This document shows, piece after piece, positions 31,868 to 41,807 of a DNA stretch of 64,000 bases. The notes below the pieces were generated by a model. It did no database searches and was not told the origin of the DNA. It was given only the letters and a program-made list of their open reading frames with translations. The DNA is taken from NCBI RefSeq assembly GCF_000758625.1, contig NZ_CP009283.1, positions 6,136,001 through 6,200,000 on the forward strand, written 5' to 3'. Numbering within the stretch: the stretch's first letter is position 1; every line of letters begins with the position of its first letter. Origin of the DNA: Paenibacillus sp. FSL R7-0273. GTDB lineage: Bacteria > Bacillota > Bacilli > Paenibacillales > Paenibacillaceae. The position numbers and the translations under genes are program-made.

Positions 31868-34800
31868 TCAGAAGCCCAGCTGCCATTTCTGGTCTGCTGC
31901 ATCAGTCCGCGGAGCTGCAAGGCTTACACCTGACCCGTCCGCCGAAACCGTCAGGGCCAGATGATTATGGACCGAGAGGATCGCTGCTGAACCATCCCCG
32001 TTTCTTCGGATGATCCAGCGCTGATTATTGTAGCCCAGATATGAATAGAGCTGGATGACATTCTGCCCTGTGTTCAAGTCAAGAGCCTGGCCGGAGGCGG
32101 TACGGATGGAATAGGAGCCTGCATCATCTCCAGTCGGTACAAATATCCATTTCTGGTCTGCTGCCACATCAGCCTCTTTGACAGTTACGGGTTCACCGTT
32201 CGCCAGGCTACCCGTAAACAGGGATTTCCGGGAAGCCTCGTTTACCAGGCTTGAAGCCTCCAGCTTCGCCGGTACAGCCCCGCTCACATTTACGTTCTGA
32301 TAGGAAGCCGTTCCCCCGAATACATGCAGACCGAAATGCCCCTCCGCAAAGGTACCGTCCTGCACATCCATTAGCTTCTGCCCGTCCAGGTACACTGTAA
32401 TATGAGGACCTTCTGCCTGTATCTTCAAACGGTATATCCGGTCCGGCTGAAGGAAGGCCGGCACCTTCGCCAGTACCTGCCGTTCTTCAAAGCGCCCGTC
32501 CATCTTGTAGAACAGGCGGACCGACTTCATATTGGGGTCCAGATTGACGTAATACCCGCTGCGCCCGTCTGCGCTAGCCCTGAACAGAAGAGAAGCCGCT
32601 CCTCCGGCCTCGCTGAGCTTCAGGTCGGCTTCATAGGTGAAATCTCCCGCCTGCTCTCCGGCAATATACTGGGCATCGCCCGAGTAGCTTCCGCGGATGC
32701 CGTCTTCACCAGCCAGCCACGAGGCCATGGACAGATCCTTCGTCCACCCGCTGAGGCTGGTCCGGAACTCTCCTCCAAAGACCTGCACACGGACGGTTGC
32801 AGTTGCCTTTCCATTCGGCGTAGCTGCCGTAATAACAGCCGTGCCTGCTTTTACCGCCTTAATCACCGCCCCGGAATTACCGGCCTTCTGTATCGCAATA
32901 ATTCCCGGATGACTGGAGGTCCACTTCAGCGGATTTGCGCCGTTGCCGGGTCCATTTTCTACCGCAGCCAGCAGCGCTTCGCTTTGCCCAACCCCCAGCT
33001 CGCGGCTGCTGGTATCCATGATAATCCGGGTGGAGGAGTCCGCGCCGGGATTCCATACCGAGCCCAGTTTATAAACCTTTAAGGAAACAATTCTTACATT
33101 GCCGCCCTTGGTATAAAAGCTCATTCCCCGGCTTGCCGGGTCCGGGAAAATGACATCCGAGAACACAGCCTTCCCGCCGTTCACAAACACCTCAACCGAG
33201 GCTTCATCCACCAGAATACGCAGCTTGATCCGGCGGTTCTCCGTTAAAGCCTGCGCTTCATGTCTGGTACTGAACAGGCTGGAGAAATCCGTCACTCCGG
33301 ACTGAGAACGGTCTACAAATACCGCGCTCCCGCCCGGCTTGTAACCCACAACCGTCTTCACGCCTTCTCCCTCGCGCACATTAAACCCGAACTCTGATAC
33401 ACTGCTGCCGGCGGGAATCTCCACCTCGGCTTCCAGTTCGTACGCTCCGGCAGTGATGCCCTTCAGCAGATTCTGGGAAGAAGGAGACACCGTCTTCCCG
33501 GATGCCGAATAAAGCGGACTGCGCAGCGATTCCAGCTCTTTGACCGGGCTTTGGGCCAGCCGGATTCCCTCTCCTGTCTTGACCAGAGTAACTTCTCTCG
33601 GAACCGTCAGCTCCCCCTTCCACCCCGTTGTCGGAAAGGCAAACGGATAATCCCAGTTCGACATCCACGCCAGCATCACTCTCCGTCCATCCTGCATATC
33701 CGAAAAGGACATGGACGCATAGAACTCCTTGCCAAAATCGGTTCTCAGCACCGTTCCCGCCGGATTATCATTCACGAATTTCCCCTCAGCTGTCAGACTC
33801 CCCACAAAATATTCCGCATCTGATCCGTCCGTTGCCGGATTCGCTCCTGTGCTGATCATCAGCACCCACTTCTTCTCTGAGGTTCCCTGCACCGTAAGCG
33901 GGAATAAATCAGGGCATTCCCATACCCCGCCGCGGATATAGCTCCCGTACCCCCAATTATCGGTTAACGTCCAGTCGAGCAGATTGGTTGAGGTGAAAAA
34001 GCGGATATGATCGCCGCCCGAGACTACCATCACCCAGCGGTGATTGGCCTCATCGCGCACTACCTTGGGGTCGCGGAAATCCCAGCTCCCGGGGTCATCC
34101 CCGTTCTTCCCGGGATTCTCTAACACGATTGGACGCTCCTTTGCATATTCCCAGGTACGTCCCTTATCCTTGCTGTAGGCCAAACCAATCCGCTGGTTGC
34201 CGTTAGGAGCATCCGGATTATAGGACGTATAGTAGGCAAGCAGCCCCTGGCCGCCCGAATCCCCGAACAAACCCGAGGAGTTATTCAGATCGGCTACGGC
34301 AGACCCGGACCAGACATGACCGTAATCATTCCAGGGAAGAGCAATCGGCAGACGCTTCCAATTCAGCATATCTTTACTGACTGCATGGGCCCAGGTGCCG
34401 CCATCCTGATGGAACAGATGATATTCTCCGGCAAAATAGACCAGTCCGTTCGGATCACTTACGGAACCGCGCAGCGGCGTGTAATGATACTGCGGCCGGT
34501 ATTTTTCATTATTATAGCTGGCGGCATCCGTCACATAGACATTCTGAAAATAGGCAGCTCCGCTGTTTACCACCAGCCCCATGTTCCCGGATACGTAAGA
34601 GCTGTCCTTTACGTCAATGGCTGCCGGTGTATAGCCGTCCACAAAAATCTGAATCCGGCTCCCCTCCGCCTGCACCTCAACCGCATGCTTTGCCCCGGTG
34701 TGACCAGGATAAGTACGGCTTGAGGTTGCGATGACCGTCCCGTCCGCTTTGGTTAACCGGACACGGAGCTGATTGCCCGTCTTGACCAGGGCTGCCTCGT

Positions 34801-35671
34801 ATCCGTCCGAGCCGCCGGCAGCGGACCGGAAGGCAAGGCCCGCACTACCATCCGAAGGAAGGGATAGCTGACCTTCATACACGAAATCTGCAGCCGGCCT
34901 GTCATAGATCAGCAGCGCTTTGCCCTGACTGCCGGAAGAGCCCTTTTTACCGTTCAGATCCGGCTGCCATTGTCCTTTACTGGTCAGCACAGTCCCGAGG
35001 TTCCCCTGCAGATCACTCACCAGGATGTTCTGGAACAGCGCAGCCCCATCCCAGACGTGGAGCCCGAGCCTGCCGGAGGAGTAGGTATTGTCCTCAATAT
35101 TGATTACCGGCTTATATTGATTTCCCCAATATACCTTTAGGGAGGAGCCCTCTGCTCTCACCTTCAAGTGATAGATTTCGCCCTGTACCAGAGGAACCCG
35201 GCTTTCCTCCAGCAGGCTGCCGGCCCCGTTCGCTGCATCCCTTAGACGGATCACACCGGCTTGCGGCACAATCTGCAGCATATAGGCCTGTTTCCCGTCA
35301 CTGCTTGAGCGGAACAGCAGCGAGGCATCGGGCTGTCCCTCCTTGATCATCACATCCGCTTCATAGATCAGATCATCTGCGGAAGTCTGCGATAGAGCCA
35401 GCACATTTTCCCGCAGGTCCGAGGTCAGCAAAAGTCCTTCCGCTGTATTCTCCTGTCTGCCTTTTCCGGCTGTGTACCAGCCCGTTAAATTGCTGTTTAG
35501 ATTGGTAGCGGTTTCAAAAATATCCGTCTCCCCCTCGGGTCCCTGGCCTGCTGCCGGTTCTGCCGCTGCAGCCTGGACCGGCTCATAATTGAATGCTGAT
35601 ATCTCTGCGGAAGCTATCAAGATTCCCGCCGCCAGCAGGATTTTCAGCCCAAATTTCGTTTTACAGTTCAT
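31868..35671 (-). CDS. Secreted multi-domain GH32 levanase-like fructanase with CBM66 modules
   Basis: 1267 residues. A signal peptide (1 to about 35), two CBM66-type fructan-binding modules (about 50-222 and 225-382), a GH32 five-bladed propeller with beta-sandwich (about 390-860), a Big2-like Ig module (about 870-960), a third CBM66 (about 965-1125) and a C-terminal ricin-B/CBM13-like trefoil (about 1140-1267, with QxW repeats). Catalytic residues visible: Asp406 nucleophile in VSDPNG, Asp534 in FRDP and Glu586 in ECPDL. The usual W-M-N before DPNG is replaced by S-V-S, an unusual change beside the nucleophile. It should release fructose from levan or inulin outside the cell. Last gene of the fructan operon. 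Confidence 0.92.
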   Translation of the reverse strand: MNCKTKFGLKILLAAGILIASAEISAFNYEPVQAAAAEPAAGQGPEGETDIFETATNLNSNLTGWYTAGKGRQENTAEGLLLTSDLRENVLALSQTSADDLIYEADVMIKEGQPDASLLFRSSSDGKQAYMLQIVPQAGVIRLRDAANGAGSLLEESRVPLVQGEIYHLKVRAEGSSLKVYWGNQYKPVINIEDNTYSSGRLGLHVWDGAALFQNILVSDLQGNLGTVLTSKGQWQPDLNGKKGSSGSQGKALLIYDRPAADFVYEGQLSLPSDGSAGLAFRSAAGGSDGYEAALVKTGNQLRVRLTKADGTVIATSSRTYPGHTGAKHAVEVQAEGSRIQIFVDGYTPAAIDVKDSSYVSGNMGLVVNSGAAYFQNVYVTDAASYNNEKYRPQYHYTPLRGSVSDPNGLVYFAGEYHLFHQDGGTWAHAVSKDMLNWKRLPIALPWNDYGHVWSGSAVADLNNSSGLFGDSGGQGLLAYYTSYNPDAPNGNQRIGLAYSKDKGRTWEYAKERPIVLENPGKNGDDPGSWDFRDPKVVRDEANHRWVMVVSGGDHIRFFTSTNLLDWTLTDNWGYGSYIRGGVWECPDLFPLTVQGTSEKKWVLMISTGANPATDGSDAEYFVGSLTAEGKFVNDNPAGTVLRTDFGKEFYASMSFSDMQDGRRVMLAWMSNWDYPFAFPTTGWKGELTVPREVTLVKTGEGIRLAQSPVKELESLRSPLYSASGKTVSPSSQNLLKGITAGAYELEAEVEIPAGSSVSEFGFNVREGEGVKTVVGYKPGGSAVFVDRSQSGVTDFSSLFSTRHEAQALTENRRIKLRILVDEASVEVFVNGGKAVFSDVIFPDPASRGMSFYTKGGNVRIVSLKVYKLGSVWNPGADSSTRIIMDTSSRELGVGQSEALLAAVENGPGNGANPLKWTSSHPGIIAIQKAGNSGAVIKAVKAGTAVITAATPNGKATATVRVQVFGGEFRTSLSGWTKDLSMASWLAGEDGIRGSYSGDAQYIAGEQAGDFTYEADLKLSEAGGAASLLFRASADGRSGYYVNLDPNMKSVRLFYKMDGRFEERQVLAKVPAFLQPDRIYRLKIQAEGPHITVYLDGQKLMDVQDGTFAEGHFGLHVFGGTASYQNVNVSGAVPAKLEASSLVNEASRKSLFTGSLANGEPVTVKEADVAADQKWIFVPTGDDAGSYSIRTASGQALDLNTGQNVIQLYSYLGYNNQRWIIRRNGDGSAAILSVHNHLALTVSADGSGVSLAAPRTDAADQKWQLGF

Positions 35672-35717
35672 CCTTCAGCCTCTTTTCCTGTGAATGATAA
35701 GTTCCTTACTTTGAAAA

Positions 35718-35760
35718 GCAAGGCCGGCTTGCTGCATCTGCATCACTCCGGCCTTGGCTG
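35718..35760 (-). terminator. Hairpin between the fructokinase and levanase genes
   Basis: GCAAGGCCGG pairs with CCGGCCTTGGC, followed on the minus strand by GCTTTTC. A partial terminator here would let the secreted levanase be expressed at a different level from the upstream genes. Confidence 0.55.
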
Positions 35761-35786
35761 TTGTTTATATGAATGGATAGATGGAA

Positions 35787-36671
35787 CTAGCTCCGGACTT
35801 TGTCCATTGCTGCAAGACCCAAGGCCAGCGCACCGCATAATCCGGCCTGCTGGCCGAGACCCGGAGCCACAATATAGTCATCCATTTGCGTGAGAATAGC
35901 ATCCGCACTCACATAGCCGTTCAGGTTCCGGCGCACCTTCTCACGGATCAGCGGAAACAGCTGGGACTGCTGCATTACGCCGCCGCCGAGGATGATTTTC
36001 TCCGGGGAGAGCAGCAGAACAGCCTGGGTTACGGACTCGGCAATATAGAAGGCCTCAATCTCCCATGCCTTGTGCTCTGCCGGAAGCTCATGGCCCTTCC
36101 TTCCCCAGCGGGCTTCAATAGCAGGGCCTGCCGCCATTCCTTCGAGGCAGTCCCCGTGATACGGGCACCTCCCGGAATAATGATCCTCCGGATGCCGTCT
36201 CGTCGGCACATGCCCGCCCTCAGGGTGGACAAGACCGTGTATCAGCCGGCCTTCCGCATACACGCCAACACCGACACCCGTGCCTACGGTAATGTATAGG
36301 CAGCTGGACAGTCCCTTTGCCGCCCCCCATTTCACCTCACCATAGGCTGCAGCATTAACATCAGTATCCCAGCCGAACGGAACAGGAAAGGCTTGCTTCA
36401 AGGTCCCGAGCAGATCATAATTGGCCCACCCCGGCTTAGGCGTGGTCGTAATGTAACCATAGGCCGGGCTATCCGGGCGGATATCAATCGGACCAAACGA
36501 TCCGATCCCGATGGCCTCAGCCTCTTTGCCCTGAAAATATTCAATTACCCGGGGTATCGTCTGCTCCGGATGGCCGGTCGGGAAGCTGATCTGGTCCTCA
36601 ATCCGCCCGTACTCATCCCCGATGCCGCATATAAATTTCGTCCCGCCTGCTTCGATTGCTCCTATACGCAT
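35787..36671 (-). CDS. ROK-family fructokinase
   Basis: A 294-residue sugar kinase. The ATP-binding GAIEAGGTKF motif opens the protein. The zinc-binding ROK signature is GHVPTRRHPEDHYSGRCPYH followed by GDC, of the type found in YdhR/GmuE and ScrK fructokinases. Its likely reaction is phosphorylation of free fructose to fructose-6-phosphate after cleavage by the two GH32 enzymes. It starts behind GGGAGG, 18 bases after the intracellular GH32 gene, inside the fructan operon. Confidence 0.88.
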   Translation of the reverse strand: MRIGAIEAGGTKFICGIGDEYGRIEDQISFPTGHPEQTIPRVIEYFQGKEAEAIGIGSFGPIDIRPDSPAYGYITTTPKPGWANYDLLGTLKQAFPVPFGWDTDVNAAAYGEVKWGAAKGLSSCLYITVGTGVGVGVYAEGRLIHGLVHPEGGHVPTRRHPEDHYSGRCPYHGDCLEGMAAGPAIEARWGRKGHELPAEHKAWEIEAFYIAESVTQAVLLLSPEKIILGGGVMQQSQLFPLIREKVRRNLNGYVSADAILTQMDDYIVAPGLGQQAGLCGALALGLAAMDKVRS

Positions 36672-36689
36672 GTACTCCGCACCTCCCGC

Positions 36690-38174
36690 TTACTTCCCGC
36701 TGCCGGCTGCGGCAGGTGAGGCCAGCTCATAGATATCCACTGACAGGAACATATCCTCTTCATGTTCTGCAAAGGCAGCAAGTCCTTTGGAGGCGGGCCC
36801 GGGGAAAATAAGATCCGTAACAACCGCCTGACCGCCGCCCGCAAATACCTCAACCGAGGAGCGGTCTACATAAATGCTCAGATCATAGACTTCAGCCGGT
36901 GCCGCAAGCCTCGCAGAGTGAAGCCCCGGGAACAGGCTGTGGAAGTCGCTTAGCCCGGAAGCGCTGCGGTCGACGTAAACTTCCTGCGTTTGCCCGTTAA
37001 TCCCTGCAACGGTTTGTTCCCCGGCGCCTGCTTTTAAGCGGAAGCCGGCAGAGGTACCGCGCGGAAGCTTTGCTTCTATGAGGTAAGCATCCAGCTCTAA
37101 TCCGGCGCAGGCCGCATTAATCTCTTGTACCGAAGCATTCGCAAGGGACAAGACCGGCTTACGCGCCGCTTCCAGCTCTTGTGCAGGCTTCTGGATGAGC
37201 GTAGCCTCCCCGTTTCTCGTTTCCAGCGAAAGCTCCCGGGGAATCGTCATCGCTCCGCGGAAGCCTTCCGTCGGTGTCTGCGGTGCATACATCCAGTTGC
37301 TCATCCAGCCGATAAACAGGCGTCTTCCGTCTTCCTCCGGGAGATCAGACCAGCTCACTCCGGCGTAGTTGTCCCTTCCATAATCGATCCAGCGGATGAC
37401 AAGCGATTCTTCATCAGGTGTGAACAGGCTTCCGTCAAAGTCACCCGTGAAATACTGTGTTCTTGAGCCTTCCTCAAAGGCCGGCTCAGCACCAATGCTT
37501 ACAAGCATCACCCATTTAATGTTATCCTCATCCCCATCCACTGCCAGCGGAAAAAGATCCGGACACTCCCACACTCCATCGTGGGAGCCGATCCCTGCGC
37601 CGAATTCGCTGGCAAAGCTCCAGCGGATCAGATCCGGCGAGTGATACAGGCATACCGTCTGACCGCAGGCCACGATCATGACCCAGCGCGCCCGCTCTTT
37701 ATCCCAGAATACCTTGGGATCACGGAAATCAATGAAGCTGTCATGGGTAAGCACCGGATTCCCGGCATATTTCGTCCAGGTTCTGCCGTTATCCTTGCTG
37801 TAGGCCAGACTTTGATACTGCACCGCAGGCTGTCCTTCCGGCATATTCAGGTGATGCGTGAAGATTGCCACAAGCCCTGGCTTATTCCCGAAAAATCCCG
37901 TCGTATTCTTCCAGTCCACAACGGCGCTTCCCGAGAAAATCATGCCAAGTTCATCCGGCACCAGCGCAACCGGCAGCTCTTCCCAGCTGATCAGATCCTT
38001 GCTGACTGCATGGCCCCAGTGCATCTCGCCCATACTCATTCCGTCCGGATGATGCTGGAAGAACAAGTGGTATTCTCCCTCGAAGTATACGAGCCCGTTC
38101 GGATCGTTCATCCAATTCTTCTGGGGGGAAAAGTGATAGGCCCCCCGGTAGTTCTGTTCTGTGATAGCTGACAT
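36690..38174 (-). CDS. Intracellular GH32 beta-fructosidase
   Basis: A 494-residue GH32 enzyme without a signal peptide. The three acidic motifs are intact: WMNDPNG with nucleophile Asp24, FRDPK with Asp152, and WECPDLF with acid/base Glu203. The C-terminal 150 residues form the usual beta-sandwich. The sequence is closer to levanase/exo-fructosidases than to sucrose-6-phosphate hydrolases, fitting hydrolysis of fructo-oligosaccharides imported unphosphorylated by the ABC permeases of this operon. The start has AAAAGGAG nine bases upstream. ROK kinase follows. Confidence 0.9.
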   Translation of the reverse strand: MSAITEQNYRGAYHFSPQKNWMNDPNGLVYFEGEYHLFFQHHPDGMSMGEMHWGHAVSKDLISWEELPVALVPDELGMIFSGSAVVDWKNTTGFFGNKPGLVAIFTHHLNMPEGQPAVQYQSLAYSKDNGRTWTKYAGNPVLTHDSFIDFRDPKVFWDKERARWVMIVACGQTVCLYHSPDLIRWSFASEFGAGIGSHDGVWECPDLFPLAVDGDEDNIKWVMLVSIGAEPAFEEGSRTQYFTGDFDGSLFTPDEESLVIRWIDYGRDNYAGVSWSDLPEEDGRRLFIGWMSNWMYAPQTPTEGFRGAMTIPRELSLETRNGEATLIQKPAQELEAARKPVLSLANASVQEINAACAGLELDAYLIEAKLPRGTSAGFRLKAGAGEQTVAGINGQTQEVYVDRSASGLSDFHSLFPGLHSARLAAPAEVYDLSIYVDRSSVEVFAGGGQAVVTDLIFPGPASKGLAAFAEHEEDMFLSVDIYELASPAAAGSGK

Positions 38175-38200
38175 ATATGATTTCTCCTTTTCTCCCGGAT

Positions 38201-38278
38201 AGATTGAACCGGGAATTTAGAGAAAGGGTTGGGCTCCGCTCCCTTTTCTCAAGATTCCCGTTCAATCTTTATTTTTAT
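38201..38278. other. Long intra-operon stem-loop after the fructan binding-protein gene
   Basis: AGATTGAAC and GGGAAT on one side pair with ATTCCCGTTCAATCT on the other, capped by GAGAAAGGG/CCCTTTTCTC. It lies between the lipoprotein stop and the GH32 start. On the transcribed strand no T-tract follows, so mRNA stabilisation of the upstream gene is more likely than termination. Confidence 0.7.
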
Positions 38279-38285
38279 TTGTATA

Positions 38286-39896
38286 TTACTTCCCCGTTGC
38301 CCTGTCGTAGCCGCCCTGCTTGATCGTCAGCCATTCCTGCAGGCCAAGCCGGTCCAGCTCCTTCAAATAATCATTCCACTCGGCATCGATTTTGCCGTTC
38401 TGGTACCATTCAGTACGCATTCTGAGCACATAAGCGAACAGGTCGGTTTCAATAGTTGTCAGGCGGTCCAGCTCGTCAATGGAATGGAATACGCTCGGCA
38501 TGACGTTCTCAGCCTTCATTTTCGGAGCCATGATGTTCTTGACGATATCCATTCTGCCCTTGGCATCATCCGGCATCGTAGTGTACTTGCCATAATAAGA
38601 ATCCAGAATTGCCAGCGGCCCGCCGATGCTTGTTTTTTCACGGAGCTCAACAGGAGCGGTGCCTTCCAGCGGCAAATGCTTCAGCATCCCTTCGGCTTCA
38701 TCCAGTTCAAAGATGTTCTGCTGCGTGTCATCCCCGTAGGTTCCCCAGTTGTTCTGTACAGACTGGACCGGATCATACAGCTGATCCACCCATTTTGCCG
38801 TGGTCTCCAGATTTTTGTTCGCACTGGTCACGACCATTTTGCCGCGGCCCAGGCCCAGGGCGTTCGTCCGTGTTACATTGACCTCACCGTCCGGCCCGGC
38901 CAGCGGCGGCATTACCTCGTAAGCATCGTTCGCTCCGGAGATATTCGCCTTGTCCCAGGAGAAATACAGCCCGTACTTCTGATCCTTCCCTTTTGCCAGA
39001 TAAGTGCTCCAGTCCTGGGTATAGGCCTCGATATCAATCAGCTTTTCTTTGTACAGCTCGTTAATAAACTTAACGGCATCTTTGTAGCCTTCCTCGGCAG
39101 CCGTAAAGATCACTTTACCGTCATCGCTTACCACCGCATGATCAGGATTCTCGCCCAGCCCGAAGGAGGCAAACAGGAAGACCAGATCCTCCGCTCCCGG
39201 CTTATTAATGAAGGACAGCGGAATTTCATCAGCCTGGCCGTTACCGTTCGGGTCCTGTGTCTTAAAGGCAATCAGCACCTGCTTCAGTTCTTCCGTAGTC
39301 GTTGGCATGTCGAGGCCCAGCTTGTTCAGCCATTCCACATTGATCCAGGGCATACTGTCCACTGCCTGAATTCTCTCCTTGCCGTTCCCCAGCTCTTCAA
39401 TCCAAGGGAAGGCGTAGATGTTGCCGTCAGGTGCCGTTATCATGCTCTTATATTCAGGAGCTTCCTCCAGCACTTTTTTGAAATTAGGCATATTCTGCTC
39501 AATCAGCTCATTCAGCGGGATGATCGCCCCGTCCTTAGCCAGCTTCAGCAGCTCATAGTCACTGTAGTCGGCATTAAAAATAGCATCCGGAAGATCACCG
39601 CTTGCGACAGCCAGGTTTCTTTTTTCCACAAACACGTCATTCGTGAAGTTCTTCCAGTTGATATGCACATTTGTTTTTTCCTCGAGCCGTTTATTGATCA
39701 GCTTGTCGTTCGGATCGGCCGGGGCCAGTGCGGAGCTTTGCGTAATGAAGTTCAGGGTGACCTTGCCGTCAGGGTCCTGCTGCTCACTGGCAGCACTTCC
39801 TCCCCCGCTGCCGCATGCAGCAAGAAACATGAAGGAAGCAAGGACAGAGGCAGAAGCTGCTTTTGACAAACCTTTTGACCTTTTTGATCTTTTCAC
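38286..39896 (-). CDS. Fructan-oligosaccharide-binding lipoprotein
   Basis: A 536-residue family-1 solute-binding protein. Lysine/arginine-rich start, hydrophobic core and lipobox FLAAC predict a lipoprotein. The DPNGNGQADEIPLSF block marks the LplA-like group with a calcium site. Start GTG 39896 sits behind GGAGG; the ATG five codons upstream overlaps the ribosome site. It is the third gene of the operon after two permeases and, from the GH32 genes that follow, should bind fructo-oligosaccharides. It is only distantly related to the two pectin-type lipoproteins. Confidence 0.92.
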   Translation of the reverse strand: MKRSKRSKGLSKAASASVLASFMFLAACGSGGGSAASEQQDPDGKVTLNFITQSSALAPADPNDKLINKRLEEKTNVHINWKNFTNDVFVEKRNLAVASGDLPDAIFNADYSDYELLKLAKDGAIIPLNELIEQNMPNFKKVLEEAPEYKSMITAPDGNIYAFPWIEELGNGKERIQAVDSMPWINVEWLNKLGLDMPTTTEELKQVLIAFKTQDPNGNGQADEIPLSFINKPGAEDLVFLFASFGLGENPDHAVVSDDGKVIFTAAEEGYKDAVKFINELYKEKLIDIEAYTQDWSTYLAKGKDQKYGLYFSWDKANISGANDAYEVMPPLAGPDGEVNVTRTNALGLGRGKMVVTSANKNLETTAKWVDQLYDPVQSVQNNWGTYGDDTQQNIFELDEAEGMLKHLPLEGTAPVELREKTSIGGPLAILDSYYGKYTTMPDDAKGRMDIVKNIMAPKMKAENVMPSVFHSIDELDRLTTIETDLFAYVLRMRTEWYQNGKIDAEWNDYLKELDRLGLQEWLTIKQGGYDRATGK

Positions 39897-39954
39897 GGAT
39901 ATGACCTCCAAATGAATAGGAATGAAAGAACCTTATCTATGTGCGGGCCGCTGC

Positions 39955-40836
39955 CTATTTAATGGAGCCGACCATGACACCTTTTTCAAAATATTTCTGG
40001 AAGAACGGATACATAATAATCAGCGGCAGACTGGATACAACAATCGCAGCATACTTAATGATTTCAGACAGACGTTTCATTTCGGCTGCAGCCAGTTGGT
40101 CGCTGATCATGCCGGGGTCCACCTGATTCTGGATCAGGATCGAGCGCAGCACGAGCTGCAGCGGGTGAAGATTGGGATTATCAAGATAGATCATCGCGTC
40201 AAAATAGGAATTCCACTGGCCGACAAAGGCATACAGCGCCAGCACGAAAATAATCGGCTTGGAGAGCGGCAATACGATGCTGAAGAAAATCCTCATCTCC
40301 GAGGCCCCGTCCACATTGGACGCTTCCTTCAGCTCATTCGGTACGCCCTTGAAGAAGGTTCTGGACAAAATAATATTCCATACATTGACCGCACCCGGGA
40401 TGATCACAGCCCAGACTGTATCGAGCAGCCCCAGATTTTTAACCAGCAGATAAGTCGGGACCAGCCCGCCGCCAAAGAACATCGTGAACAGGAATACGGT
40501 CATAAAGAGCCCCTTCCCCTTCATCCGGTCATCCGACAAGGCATAGCCGGCACAGATAGAGACCATGACGGTCAGGATAGCAAAGGCCGATGCATAAAAA
40601 ACAGCATTAGCAAAGCCCCTGAGCATCGCAGGATTAGTAAGGATCATCTTATAGCCTTCAACTGACCAGTCCGAGATTTTAAATGAGATTCCCCGGCTGA
40701 GCAGGACCGACGGGTCCATGAAGGAGGCGATCACCACATACACGAGCGGAAGAATCACCACCAGCACAGCCAGTGTCAGAAAAGCGGCGTTCAGCACAAG
40801 CATAAAACGGTCCAGCCGCGAATGTTTTACGAACAT
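39955..40836 (-). CDS. CUT1 sugar ABC permease, second (LplC-like), fructan operon
   Basis: A 293-residue permease with six membrane segments, an EAA loop (LKEASNVDGASEMRIFFSIVLPLSKP) and the YPFFQKYFEKGVMVGSIK ending of LplC-type proteins. It lies 17 bases after the first permease gene. The pair builds the channel for the binding protein that follows; an ATPase is not encoded in the operon. Confidence 0.92.
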   Translation of the reverse strand: MFVKHSRLDRFMLVLNAAFLTLAVLVVILPLVYVVIASFMDPSVLLSRGISFKISDWSVEGYKMILTNPAMLRGFANAVFYASAFAILTVMVSICAGYALSDDRMKGKGLFMTVFLFTMFFGGGLVPTYLLVKNLGLLDTVWAVIIPGAVNVWNIILSRTFFKGVPNELKEASNVDGASEMRIFFSIVLPLSKPIIFVLALYAFVGQWNSYFDAMIYLDNPNLHPLQLVLRSILIQNQVDPGMISDQLAAAEMKRLSEIIKYAAIVVSSLPLIIMYPFFQKYFEKGVMVGSIK

Positions 40837-40853
40837 GATTTGTAGCTCCTTTC

Positions 40854-41807
40854 TTAGTAAAGACCTTCGCCCTCATTCAGCTTCTTCACTGTAAAGTTCA
40901 CCGTAATCAGCAGGATGACGTTAATGATTGAGTTGAACAGCCCCACCGCCGCGGAATAAGCGTAGTCGCCGGACTGCAGTCCGATTTTGTAGACATAGGT
41001 CGGAATGATCTCCGAGGTTGGCAGGTTCGTCGCCGTCTGCATCAGATACGCCTTTTCAAAGCCGATCGACATGATCCCGCCCGCCGCAAGAATGAATACA
41101 ATCGCCATAATCGGCCGGATGGTCGGCAGATCAATATGACGGATTCTTTGCAGAAGGTTCGCACCGTCCAGGTTGGCTGCGTTATGTAACTCAGGGTCCA
41201 CGTTGGCAAGCGCTGCTACATAGATGATGGAAGCCCAGCCCGCCCCCGTCCATATGTCGGAAAGAATGTAGATCCAGCGGAAATACTCCGGACGCGACAT
41301 GAACATCACCGGCTCCCCATTAATCCAGCTGAACAGCTGGTTGATTGGTCCTGTTGGAGAGAGGAAGATGAACAGCATCCCTACAACAACCACAACGGAT
41401 ATAAAGTTAGGCGCATAGAGGAAAAGCTGGATGTTCTTTTTCACTCCGGCCCGGCGGACCTGATTGAGCATCAACGCAAGCAGAATCGGCACAGGAAAGC
41501 TCAGAATCAGGCCGAAAAAGCTCAATTTAAGCGTATTCATAAAAATAACCTCAAAGTTAGGGGAAGACAGGAATTTCTCGAAGTTGTACAGCCCCACCCA
41601 TTCACTGCCCAGAATACCCTTAATCGGGCTGAAATCCTTAAAGGCAATAATCGCACCATACATCGGGCCATATTTAAATATCAGGGTCAGGATCAGCGCC
41701 GGTGCCAGCATGAGATACAGAAAATAGTGCTTCTTCAAATACTCCATCAGAGAGCTCTTCCGTCCCGCCGGCAGTTTCCGCTGACCCGCTTCCATTGAAT
41801 TATGCAA
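40854..41807 (-). CDS. CUT1 sugar ABC permease, first (LplB-like), fructan operon
   Basis: A 317-residue permease with six membrane helices, the PMYGAIIAFKDFSPIKGILG motif after helix 1, and an EAA loop (HNAANLDGANLLQRIRHIDLPTI). I chose TTG 41807: GGAGG lies eight bases before it, whereas the ATG at 41822 has no site and contains this GGAGG in its own codons. First gene of the fructan operon and divergent from the LacI regulator. Confidence 0.9.
   Translation of the reverse strand: MHNSMEAGQRKLPAGRKSSLMEYLKKHYFLYLMLAPALILTLIFKYGPMYGAIIAFKDFSPIKGILGSEWVGLYNFEKFLSSPNFEVIFMNTLKLSFFGLILSFPVPILLALMLNQVRRAGVKKNIQLFLYAPNFISVVVVVGMLFIFLSPTGPINQLFSWINGEPVMFMSRPEYFRWIYILSDIWTGAGWASIIYVAALANVDPELHNAANLDGANLLQRIRHIDLPTIRPIMAIVFILAAGGIMSIGFEKAYLMQTATNLPTSEIIPTYVYKIGLQSGDYAYSAAVGLFNSIINVILLITVNFTVKKLNEGEGLY

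Noticed and set aside
38229-39866. 545-codon plus-strand frame opposite the fructan binding-protein gene
   Set aside because: Despite its length it is exactly antisense to the lipoprotein gene, has no family resemblance and no ribosome site.
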